In this document: positions 1 through 5,512 of the stretch, piece by piece
Position numbering within the stretch: the first letter of the stretch is position 1
Layout of the letters: every line of letters starts with the position of its first letter
Translations under genes and position numbers: made by a program
The notes under the pieces: model-generated
The model's input: the letters and a program-made list of their open reading frames with translations, nothing else
What the model was told of the DNA's origin: nothing
Databases searched by the model: none
Source of the DNA: JALHTG01 sp964528315
Lineage (GTDB): Archaea > Thermoproteota > Bathyarchaeia > 40CM-2-53-6 > JALHTG01
DNA length: 5,713 bases
Reading direction: 5' to 3'
NCBI GenBank assembly: GCA_964528315.1
Contig: CAZGRO010000085.1
Coordinates: 1-5,713 of the forward strand

Positions 1-1
1 T

Positions 2-184
2 CTGAGACGTACAGGGCCCTACATAACCGGAGAAATACATGTGGAAGTTGATGGTGACTTGATGGTGAGTCAGGGGGACGCGATAGCAGCAGAGATTGAG
101 AGACGACTGCGGAGCTCTTTTGATGATCTTCACATGGTCACCGTCAAAGTTGAATCGGGAAGGCACTCAGAAACGTCAGTGTAG
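2..184 (+). CDS. CDF-family cation efflux transporter, C-terminal end (partial)
   Basis: Only the last 60 codons are in the window; the reading frame is open from the left edge and stops at TAG. The translated tail begins LRRTGPYITGEIHVEVDGDL and continues through EIERRLRSSF to VTVKVES. This matches the cytoplasmic dimerisation domain (ZT_dimer type) at the end of cation diffusion facilitator proteins, where an 'R.sG.y.f.e.hveVdgdlsl..a' strand is followed by an amphipathic helix around the I..EIERRL stretch and a final 'vtVhvEP' strand. CDF proteins sit in the membrane and exchange divalent metal such as zinc, manganese, iron or cobalt for protons; the cytosolic domain senses the metal. The metal cannot be named because the transmembrane binding site lies outside the window. 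The usual HvEP ending appears here as KVES. The gene converges on the exporter on the other strand with a 19-base gap, so the two probably share no promoter. The family call is fairly secure despite the short length. Confidence 0.8.
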   Translation: MRRTGPYITGEIHVEVDGDLMVSQGDAIAAEIERRLRSSFDDLHMVTVKVESGRHSETSV

Positions 185-203
185 TTTTGATGATAGTTGA
201 AGC

Positions 204-1634
204 CTAGTTCTTAGTGTGGGCGCTTCCCCGCCATAGAGAAGATACGACTGCTGTAGCCGTAATGATCGCACATATGCGAAGTGAGACACCAAAGCCTAGG
301 AGGAAGTCCTGTACTGAGACATTCAGCTGCCCTTTCCCAATGAGCACGATATCACGCGAGACACTACTGGTCAAAATGAAAGCGACTAGTACCATGCTTA
401 GAGACTGCCCCAAGAATCTCATAGTTGAGAGAGTGCCAGAACCCACACCCAGCGATTCCCTTGAAACCGATCCCATCACTGCACTTGTATTCGGAGAACT
501 GAACAGGCCATATCCGAAACCCAAGGTGGCCAGGATTGAGACTATGGCGTATGGAGACGTATCGCCAGTTACATTGGAGAGAACTAACATGCAAATGGAC
601 ATTATTGCCAACCCGATTGACACAAGCACCTTGGGTTGTATTCTGTCTGAGAGACGGCCACTGAGAGGAGAAACCGCTGTCATCAGAAGAGGTTGAGAGA
701 GCATGATCAGCCCAGCCTGATTAGGATCAAGTCTCAGGACCGCTTGCAGATACAATGACAAGAGAAACCCTATCCCAAAAGAGGAAAGATAGTTCAGGAA
801 AGCGGTCACGTTCGAGAGAGCAAACATTCTATTCTCGGCAAACAATCTCACATCGATGAGGGGTTGAGCTGATAACTTCCTTTCCGCATAACAGAACAGG
901 AGGAACGAGAGAACTCCAAGGGTCACGAGAGAGACAAGATATTCTGGGGAGAGGAAGCCGGCCTGACTCAAGGTTATGGACGCCAAGATTGAGGAAATCG
1001 AAATGGTCAGGCTGGCAGCACCAAGAGCGTCGAAAGAGCTCTTCTCGTCGAAATGCTGAGTCTCATAAGTTTTGAAATAGCAGAGATAGGCTGCAACTAA
1101 GCCGATCGGGACATTGACGTAGAATATTGATCTCCATCCGAATTGAGAGATCAAGAACCCCCCAATGACAGGGCCTAGAGACAGACCAGCGTAGGTGGCG
1201 CCTGTCACAATTCCTATCGCTTTTCCGCGCTCTGAAGAAGGAAAGACTGATGTGAGAAATGCCATTGAGTTTCCAGACATCATTGATGCCCCTAGGCCTT
1301 GAACTAGTCTGGCAAAGATCAATTGATACAGTGAGATCGACAGACCGGAAATGACCGAAGAGAATGTGAAAACTAAGACTCCCGTGAACAGAAGGATTCT
1401 TCTTCCCCGGATATCCCCGATCCTACCGAAAACGAGAAGAAAGGTCGTCAGGGCGACAAGATACGCGACCGATATCCAAGAGAGCAATATCAATCCGCCT
1501 CCCATATCAGCACCAATAAACGGAATTGCCAGAGTTGAAGCACTACTATCAAACGGAGTCATGAATGATCCGAGAGTCGTCACAATGAGGACGAGCCGCT
1601 GGTTTGCCACGTCTCTTGACGAAGGTTCACTCAT
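204..1634 (-). CDS. DHA2-type major facilitator superfamily efflux transporter
   Basis: A 476-residue hydrophobic protein of the usual size for the 14-helix drug:H+ antiporter family 2 (EmrB/QacA type). In order: a short polar N-terminus; TM1 with the conserved acidic residue D29 in TPFDSSASTLAIP; motif A as GRIGDIRGRR (70-79) between TM2 and TM3; motif B around ARLVQGLGASMM (108-119) with R109; motif C as GLSLGPVIGGF (150-160), the antiporter signature in TM5; and WRSIFYVNVPIG (167-178), typical of DHA2. A second, weaker motif A-like loop, SGRLSDR (325-331), lies in the second half. The predicted role is proton-driven export of a small amphipathic compound across the cytoplasmic membrane; the substrate is unknown. 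The ATG at 1634 is the earliest possible start, since an in-frame TGA lies 9 bases upstream. No Shine-Dalgarno is visible before it. It follows tldE by 82 bases on the same strand, so co-transcription is possible. Family confidence is high, substrate confidence nil. Confidence 0.92.
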   Translation of the reverse strand: MSEPSSRDVANQRLVLIVTTLGSFMTPFDSSASTLAIPFIGADMGGGLILLSWISVAYLVALTTFLLVFGRIGDIRGRRILLFTGVLVFTFSSVISGLSISLYQLIFARLVQGLGASMMSGNSMAFLTSVFPSSERGKAIGIVTGATYAGLSLGPVIGGFLISQFGWRSIFYVNVPIGLVAAYLCYFKTYETQHFDEKSSFDALGAASLTISISSILASITLSQAGFLSPEYLVSLVTLGVLSFLLFCYAERKLSAQPLIDVRLFAENRMFALSNVTAFLNYLSSFGIGFLLSLYLQAVLRLDPNQAGLIMLSQPLLMTAVSPLSGRLSDRIQPKVLVSIGLAIMSICMLVLSNVTGDTSPYAIVSILATLGFGYGLFSSPNTSAVMGSVSRESLGVGSGTLSTMRFLGQSLSMVLVAFILTSSVSRDIVLIGKGQLNVSVQDFLLGFGVSLRICAIITATAVVSSLWRGSAHTKN

Positions 1635-1660
1635 GGAGAATCAATTCTAGGAACTACCAT
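1631..1660 (-). other. Nine-codon mini-ORF overlapping the exporter start codon
   Basis: An ATG at 1660 opens a 9-residue frame (MVVPRIDSP) whose TGA overlaps the exporter's ATG as ATGA. Since the exporter has no visible ribosome binding site, this arrangement could load ribosomes by termination-reinitiation. The mini-ORF itself has only a poorly placed AGGA upstream. It is seen directly, but its function is a guess and chance is a real alternative. Confidence 0.2.
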
Positions 1661-1716
1661 GAAAACGACGATGTCCTATCTTATCAGAAGAAGAAATGAG
1701 AATGTGGTTCCAAGTC

Positions 1717-3087
1717 CTATTGTTCACTTACGCCAGTAAAGCGTAGCTTGGCAACTTTTAGAGGAGAAACCGTAGCCAGCTGCTGTCTCTCTCGATCTTT
1801 TCCAACCATCTGTGTTCCCTTGTAGACATCCAGGAAGCTGTCCGTGAACCTGAGATTTCTGACGGGCTTAGTTATCTCACCGTTCTCAATTAGAAACGTT
1901 CCATCTCTAGTCAATCCAGTCAGGATCATTCGGGGCTGATTGACGGTTCTCACATAGTGAAATCTTGAAACATATACGCCATACTTGGTTTCTTTGATCA
2001 TCTCCTCTTCGGAGGCTTGCCCTGGTTCCAAAACTATGTTTACCAGATCTGGGCCTGTACCAAAAGCCTCAAAGAACGGAACCAAGGCGTGCCCTGTGCT
2101 ACTCTTCTGTTCTTTTCCAGCCGTATAGGAATCGTAGCATATACTGCTCTCATCTACAAAGCCATTCTTCACTAATGTCAACGCTCGTTTAGGAACCCCC
2201 TCACCATCAACAGGCGTCACATAGAGCGTCGCCACGTCCCTTGCGTCATCTTTCAGACTGAATTTCTCATCAAAAACCTGTTTGCCCAAGTTGTGCTTGA
2301 CGAAGGAAGTTCCGTCTTGGAACCACGAGCCGAGGAAACCATTGCTGACATAGGATAGTGAGAGGGAGACTGCGTCAGGAGCCAGCAGGGCCTCATATTC
2401 GCCTGGTTCCAAACGAATCGGCTGAACACTCCTCACAGATTTGTCAGCTGCCTTCTCAGCAACCTCGTCAACATTGATGTCTTTCATGCTTCTTGCAAAG
2501 GCTGAATAGTAGCCATGCCCCTCAGAGCCTTGCCTCTCAGATATCACCGTCACAGCCATCTGTGCAAGAGAAACCTGTGCCTTCGCGTCAACTCCTAAGC
2601 TGTTGGAGACTGCGAAGCTGGCCGATCCGGTCATGTAGGAGCCCGCGACGGCTTTGACAAGAGTAGCCTTCTTGTGTGCAATCTGGATTGCACGTTTCGC
2701 GTTATCAGCTCGTAGATTCGGATTGCAATTCGCGGTTTTGCTGTCGAAAGTTCCCTTCAGAGGGGCGTATTTCTTAGGTTCTGGTAGGCTCTTGAAGAGT
2801 TCGTTCGGCGGCGAGACTCGAGCTATCTTGATCGCGCTGCCCACTGCCGCCTCTATTGATCTTGGATCGAATGAGTCTATTGCTGCATCTCCAATCTTTC
2901 TCCTGAGGACTACTCGAACCTTCAGCCCGTCTCTGTGAGTTGCCACATTCTGATGGATTTGAGAGTTCGCGAATCTTGTGAGATCCTCGATCCATGTGAA
3001 CGCGGTAGCCTGTGCCTGATCTGCGCCTTTCCTTATTGCGAGTTTGATGGTTTTTCGTGCCGCTTCTGACAGAGTGACAAGAGACAT
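1717..3087 (-). CDS. tldE: TldE/PmbA-type subunit of the TldD-TldE protease
   Basis: A 456-residue member of the TldD/PmbA family lacking the zinc motif. Where TldD has HExxxH, this protein has LLAPDAVSLSLSYVSNG (234-250), with no histidine. Other hallmarks are VDGEGVPKRALTLVKNGFVD (293-312) and the C-terminal block TGLTRDGTFLIENGEI (390-405) followed by PVRNLRFTDSF (408-418), characteristic of the family. In E. coli TldE (PmbA) pairs with TldD as a cytosolic heterodimer that degrades unfolded peptides, helps turn over the CcdA antitoxin and removes the leader of microcin B17; TldE is the non-catalytic partner. The length fits the family (about 450). The ATG at 3087 is chosen because a strong GGAGGG sits 7 bases before it. 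An in-frame TAG, which is also the tldD stop, lies 12 bases upstream, so no earlier ATG start exists. The gene follows tldD in the same frame, consistent with equal expression of both subunits. No signal peptide or membrane segment is seen. Confidence 0.93.
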   Translation of the reverse strand: MSLVTLSEAARKTIKLAIRKGADQAQATAFTWIEDLTRFANSQIHQNVATHRDGLKVRVVLRRKIGDAAIDSFDPRSIEAAVGSAIKIARVSPPNELFKSLPEPKKYAPLKGTFDSKTANCNPNLRADNAKRAIQIAHKKATLVKAVAGSYMTGSASFAVSNSLGVDAKAQVSLAQMAVTVISERQGSEGHGYYSAFARSMKDINVDEVAEKAADKSVRSVQPIRLEPGEYEALLAPDAVSLSLSYVSNGFLGSWFQDGTSFVKHNLGKQVFDEKFSLKDDARDVATLYVTPVDGEGVPKRALTLVKNGFVDESSICYDSYTAGKEQKSSTGHALVPFFEAFGTGPDLVNIVLEPGQASEEEMIKETKYGVYVSRFHYVRTVNQPRMILTGLTRDGTFLIENGEITKPVRNLRFTDSFLDVYKGTQMVGKDRERQQLATVSPLKVAKLRFTGVSEQ

Positions 3088-3094
3088 CTGATTT

Positions 3095-3100
3095 CCCTCC
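3095..3100 (-). promoter_or_regulatory. Strong Shine-Dalgarno site for tldE
   Basis: GGAGGG on the minus strand, within AGGAGGGA, ends 7 bases before the tldE ATG and overlaps the last base of the tldD stop codon (TAGGAGGG). It decides the tldE start and suggests translational coupling, with ribosomes finishing tldD passing directly to tldE. No comparable site precedes tldD or the exporter. Confidence 0.85.
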
Positions 3101-4560
3101 TATGCTATTCCAACGCGTACGTTGCGGAACCTCGCTGTTGAGACTCCGTGTCCAACGTACATCACCTGTGAAGGAACGCCTTTGCCGCATGTTGGAGTTC
3201 CATGCATATGCCAATCGTCTTTTGACACGGCGTCGCAGCTGCCCCAGAATTGATGTGTTATTCCGGTGTAAGTGGCCTGCTTGATCATTCTCTCGGTGCT
3301 TCCGTTCTTGATGAGCCAAGCAGCCTCGGTCCCAAACGCAAAGTTGAGTCGTCTATCATCGATGCTCCAAGATTTGTTGGTCAGCATTAGTATACCATCT
3401 TGGGTATCTCTAATGAGCTCTTCAACCTTCCAATCTCCCGGAAGTAGGTTTATGTTTGACATCCGAACGATCGGCATCGCAAGCGGTGAGTCAGCTCGCA
3501 TTCCGCCGCTACTTCCTTGTGGGAGATTCAGGAAAGCGGCAGTTTCGCGAGAGCTTTGGTAGTTAACGAATAGACCTTTCTTGATCAAAGGCACGTTTCT
3601 TGCTTGGACGCCTTCATCATCATAGCCATACGTTCCTAAGCCGCCAGGTGTAGTAGCGTCAGCTGAAATATCCACTTTCGGAGAGCCATATCTGAAGCTC
3701 CCAAGTTTGTCAGTAGTCACGAAGCTTGTCCCCGCGTAATCAGCTTCCGTTCCTAGGGCTCGGTCAAGTTCCGTGGGATGCCCACAGCTTTCGTGGACCT
3801 GTAATGCGAGCTGGTCTCCTGCAATGAGGAGAGTGGTGGTGGTTGAAGGGCATTTGTCAGCTGAGAGCAGTTGAACTGCTTCTTTGGCAACCTGGATAGC
3901 GTGGCCAGCCAGATCCAGCGATTCGAAGAACTCGTACCCTGCAGTGTTGAAGTTTCCCCTGAACGATGCGGGATACGATCGAATCTGCACATCTCCGCTC
4001 CGTATGGCTGTGGCCGATACGCCTCCTCCACACCATACAATAGTCTGATCTGTCTTTGCGCCTTCGCTGCTCAGGAACAGTTTTCGCTCTCTATGAGCGC
4101 GGAAAAAACTTGACGAGGTCTTAATCAATTCAGTCGATTCTGCCGCCGCAGCCCGTTCAGCAGCCTTCAACGCCTCAATCTTCTTGTCGAGAGAGATCTT
4201 GAAGGGATCCTTTTTAACAGGAGTCGAATACTTGGCCTTCTTTGGAGGAGCTGGACTAAGCTTCACATCACTCTTCTTAGCTCTTGCACTAGCCAGAGCC
4301 ACCTTGAACGCCTTCTTCGCCGTTTCAATCGTAGAAGCACGTTTCAGTACTGTTGTCCCGGCGAATCCCCATGCTCCTTTGGCTATCGCTCTGACTCCGA
4401 TTCCTGAGGAAACGCCTTTCCGAATCTCTTCTGGAACCCCCTTCTTCACATGAAGGTTCTCAGTCTCAATCTGGATGTATCGTACGTCTGCGTATGAAGC
4501 TCCCAGTTTCTGAACAGTCTGCAGAGCCAACTTCAGAAGATCTTCATTCATTGCAAGCAT
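3100..4560 (-). CDS. tldD: TldD-type zinc metalloprotease subunit
   Basis: A 486-residue cytosolic protein of the TldD family, close to the usual length of about 480. The N-terminal alpha/beta domain (1-90) includes the typical ADVRYIQIE and GIGVRAIAKGAWGFAGT segments. A lysine- and alanine-rich linker (92-140) follows. The catalytic region contains HESCGH (256-261), the HExxxH motif with H256 and H261 as zinc ligands and E257 as general base. CGKG with C458 near the C-terminus matches the position of the third, cysteine ligand in E. coli TldD. GTYGYDDEGVQARNVPLIKKG (309-329) is another family block. With TldE it should form a peptide-degrading heterodimer whose active site lies in an internal cavity, so substrates are unfolded or small peptides. 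The ATG at 4560 is preceded by an in-frame TAA 27 bases upstream; a second ATG at codon 4 is an alternative start. There is no Shine-Dalgarno, which fits near-leaderless transcription. The gene ends 12 bases before tldE. Confidence 0.94.
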   Translation of the reverse strand: MLAMNEDLLKLALQTVQKLGASYADVRYIQIETENLHVKKGVPEEIRKGVSSGIGVRAIAKGAWGFAGTTVLKRASTIETAKKAFKVALASARAKKSDVKLSPAPPKKAKYSTPVKKDPFKISLDKKIEALKAAERAAAAESTELIKTSSSFFRAHRERKLFLSSEGAKTDQTIVWCGGGVSATAIRSGDVQIRSYPASFRGNFNTAGYEFFESLDLAGHAIQVAKEAVQLLSADKCPSTTTTLLIAGDQLALQVHESCGHPTELDRALGTEADYAGTSFVTTDKLGSFRYGSPKVDISADATTPGGLGTYGYDDEGVQARNVPLIKKGLFVNYQSSRETAAFLNLPQGSSGGMRADSPLAMPIVRMSNINLLPGDWKVEELIRDTQDGILMLTNKSWSIDDRRLNFAFGTEAAWLIKNGSTERMIKQATYTGITHQFWGSCDAVSKDDWHMHGTPTCGKGVPSQVMYVGHGVSTARFRNVRVGIA

Positions 4561-4588
4561 GCCCGAATTGAAACGTTTCCGCTCTTAG

Positions 4589-4594
4589 TTTAAA
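4589..4594 (-). promoter_or_regulatory. Archaeal-type TATA box for the tldD-tldE operon
   Basis: TTTAAA, within CATTTAAACTAAG on the minus strand, is centred about 31 bases before the tldD ATG. The usual TATA-to-start distance in archaea is about 26 bases, which puts transcription start near 4565 and leaves a leader of only about 5 bases. This explains the missing Shine-Dalgarno of tldD and is the main sequence hint that the host is an archaeon. No clear BRE was recognised. A short AT-rich 6-mer can occur by chance. Confidence 0.5.
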
Positions 4595-4790
4595 TGCCTT
4601 ACGTGCGACTGCCAGCCCCACTGCTCTGAACAAGCGTGAAAGCTTCTTGCGAAACTGGTTGATAATGTCTATTGGCCTTTCCTTATGTGAGGGGAGAGAT
4701 GTGAGCCGTCGTTTCTTTTCTTCATCTGGTGGAATCTGTTCTTGCTGTGTCTAGAGACCTGTTTGCGCTTCGTGAAGGTCATGCGCGCTG

Positions 4791-4840
4791 TCGGTGCTTG
4801 TGTATGCTTGCGTATGCTTCTGTAAGCCTTGGTAAGACCG
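4791..4840. repeat. Degenerate 10-bp tandem repeat, about five units
   Basis: Consecutive decamers read tcggtgcttg, tgtatgcttg, cgtatgcttc, tgtaagcctt and ggtaagaccg. Units 2 and 3 agree at 8 of 10 positions, and units 1 and 4 each agree with unit 2 at 7 of 10; the fifth has drifted. The shared core is GTATGCTT. A 10-bp period is close to one helical turn, so a protein bound to each unit would face the same side of the DNA. No known repeat family was recognised. Confidence 0.5.
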
Positions 4841-4878
4841 CGGGCTGCCAAGGCAAGGGAGATAGATCGTTCTTGGCA
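4826..4878. promoter_or_regulatory. Two mutually exclusive 7-bp hairpins
   Basis: Segment GCCTTGG (4826-4832) is the exact complement of CCAAGGC (4848-4854). The overlapping segment TGCCAAG (4846-4852) is also the exact complement of CTTGGCA (4872-4878). The middle strand can therefore pair with either side but not both, which is the architecture of attenuators and riboswitch-type switches. Loops are 15 and 19 bases. There is no T-run just downstream on the plus strand to make a classic terminator, so the role is inferred only. Confidence 0.35.
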
Positions 4879-4881
4879 ATA

Positions 4882-4906
4882 GGGTGGTACCACCCCCCCT
4901 ACCCCC
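4882..4906. repeat. Palindrome plus C-tract module, copy 1
   Basis: A perfect 14-bp palindrome GGGTGGTACCACCC (4882-4895) runs directly into a C7-TA-C5 tract ending at 4906. The half-sites are GGTG/CACC around a GTAC centre. Copies 2 and 3 keep the half-sites and the C-tract but change the centre, as expected for a DNA site read by a dimeric protein that ignores the middle bases. Confidence 0.6.
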
Positions 4907-4926
4907 TGTCGACACGGCTCTCCGGA

Positions 4927-4950
4927 TGAATACGAAATGTTTCGGATTCA
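4927..4950. promoter_or_regulatory. 24-bp dyad with 11-bp arms
   Basis: The left arm TGAATACGAAA (4927-4937) and right arm TTTCGGATTCA (4940-4950) are reverse complements at 10 of 11 positions, separated by TG. This is the longest dyad noticed in the window. It could be an operator for a dimeric regulator or, in RNA, a hairpin with a single A-G mismatch and a four-base loop. It lies between palindrome modules 1 and 2. Confidence 0.5.
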
Positions 4951-5019
4951 GCGGTTCAGGTTTGATCTCAGCCTTTAGGCCTCATCCAAGCCCAAGAAAC
5001 GCTACGCATAGGGATGACA

Positions 5020-5042
5020 GGTGTATACGCCCCCCTACCCCC
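5020..5042. repeat. Palindrome plus C-tract module, copy 2
   Basis: GGTGTATACGCC (5020-5031) is a 12-bp palindrome with one mismatched pair (T5022/G5029). It runs into a C6-TA-C5 tract ending at 5042. The half-site layout matches copy 1 with a TATA centre in place of GTAC, and the C6-TA-C5 tract is nearly identical to copy 1. The palindrome centres of copies 1 and 2 are 137 bases apart. Confidence 0.55.
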
Positions 5043-5087
5043 TTCTCCATATTACATCACTGGAGCGGTTGAGGCGTTAGGCATCAA

Positions 5088-5110
5088 GGGTGATATCACC
5101 CCCTCCCCCC
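5088..5110. repeat. Palindrome plus C-tract module, copy 3
   Basis: A perfect 14-bp palindrome GGGTGATATCACCC (5088-5101) is followed by a C5-T-C6 tract ending at 5110. The outer half-sites GGGTG/CACCC are the same as in copy 1, with ATAT as the centre. Its centre is 69 bases after that of copy 2, about half the spacing between copies 1 and 2. All three copies have the C-tract on the same side. Confidence 0.58.
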
Positions 5111-5173
5111 TCATCGCTACTAATGGTGATTGGGCAGTTTCGGGTTGTTTACGGTAATCCGGGTTTGCTTCGG

Positions 5174-5191
5174 CTTTTGCATATGGAAAAG
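5174..5191. promoter_or_regulatory. 18-bp dyad centred on CATATG
   Basis: CTTTTGCATATGGAAAAG has 9-bp arms that match at 8 of 9 positions; the exception is the G5179/G5186 pair. It is AT-rich and sits to the right of the three C-tract modules. It could be a binding site for a dimeric protein. Chance symmetry is possible at this size. Confidence 0.3.
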
Positions 5192-5389
5192 GCTTGAAAA
5201 CCAAGGCACAATGCTAGGTTTTGATGTTCTCAGGGTTGAAACTCAATCTCTGCGAAAACCGTTTCTCAACAGTTTCCTCATGCAAGCCATCCTTCAAGGA
5301 CTCGAATGAGCTGGTCGAATAAACCCATACCACAAAATGCGAAGAAAGGAAGAACCAAGAAGCAATTTCTAGCCAGTTCTGCAAGATAC

Positions 5390-5399
5390 TGGCGCGCCA
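5390..5399. other. 10-bp GC palindrome TGGCGCGCCA
   Basis: A perfect 10-bp palindrome. The flanks extend the symmetry (ACTGGCG on the left, CGCCA-CA-GT on the right) if two extra bases are allowed. The neighbouring GTGA-N7-TCAC (5402-5416) is a second small dyad. No family was recognised, and it is weak as a single element. Confidence 0.25.
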
Positions 5400-5420
5400 C
5401 AGTGAGCGATAGTCACATAA

Positions 5421-5449
5421 AGGGCAGATTTCCTAGACTCTTCTGTCCT
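5421..5449. other. Possible RNA hairpin with 8-bp stem
   Basis: AGGGCAGA (5421-5428) can pair with TCTGTCCT (5442-5449) across a 13-base loop, using one G-U wobble, if transcribed on the plus strand. No T-run follows, so it is not a standard terminator. It is a modest candidate for a structured RNA. Confidence 0.25.
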
Positions 5450-5498
5450 ACTAAGCTGTCACAGAACGCTTGAGAGATCTATTCACAGAAGTCTGTTG

Positions 5499-5512
5499 GG
5501 TGTTTAAACGCC
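5499..5512. promoter_or_regulatory. GGTG-TTTAAA-CGCC dyad, possible TATA box
   Basis: GGTGTTTAAACGCC is a 14-bp palindrome with one mismatched pair. The half-sites GGTG/CGCC are the same as in module copy 2, but the centre is 6 bp (TTTAAA) and no C-tract follows. TTTAAA could serve as an archaeal TATA box on either strand. A run of seven A (5521-5527) lies just to the right and would be a T-run for minus-strand transcription entering from the insertion sequence. Confidence 0.35.

Noticed and set aside
118..194. Direct repeat TTTTGATGAT at 118-127 and 185-194, resembling a C-box
   Set aside because: The first copy is inside the CDF coding sequence, the base before TGATGA is T rather than a purine, and no D box pairing was found; probably chance.
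185..203. Terminator between the converging CDF and exporter genes
   Set aside because: The gap has only a four-T run and no stem; not enough to call.
4669..4893. Minus-strand frame of 74 codons
   Set aside because: Basic low-complexity composition, no recognisable fold, start lies inside palindrome 1, and no ribosome site; it overlaps the decamer repeat and hairpins.
4881..4896. T-box riboswitch motif, because AGGGTGGTACCAC resembles the T-box antiterminator sequence
   Set aside because: There is no specifier stem or terminator with a T-run, the downstream bases are a C-tract, no amino-acid gene follows, and the sister palindrome at 5088 breaks the motif while keeping the symmetry.
4729..4929. 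Plus-strand frame of 66 codons
   Set aside because: The translation contains the decamer repeat and C-tract; no ribosome site or family resemblance.
4884..5072. Plus-strand frame of 62 codons starting in palindrome 1
   Set aside because: It is proline- and serine-rich from translated C-tracts, has no ribosome binding site, and crosses the 24-bp dyad and module 2; no family was recognised.
4882..5110. CRISPR array
   Set aside because: Repeat units are too short, only three, unevenly spaced, and there are no uniform spacers or cas genes.
4893..5110. Three-layer G-quadruplexes on the minus strand
   Set aside because: Each module offers only two long G-runs with a short third, so a standard four-run intramolecular structure is not supported; weaker forms cannot be judged by eye.
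5141..5173. Imperfect direct repeat CGGGTTGTTTACGG / CGGGTTTGCTTCGG
   Set aside because: Only 10 of 14 positions agree and there are just two copies; too weak to separate from chance.
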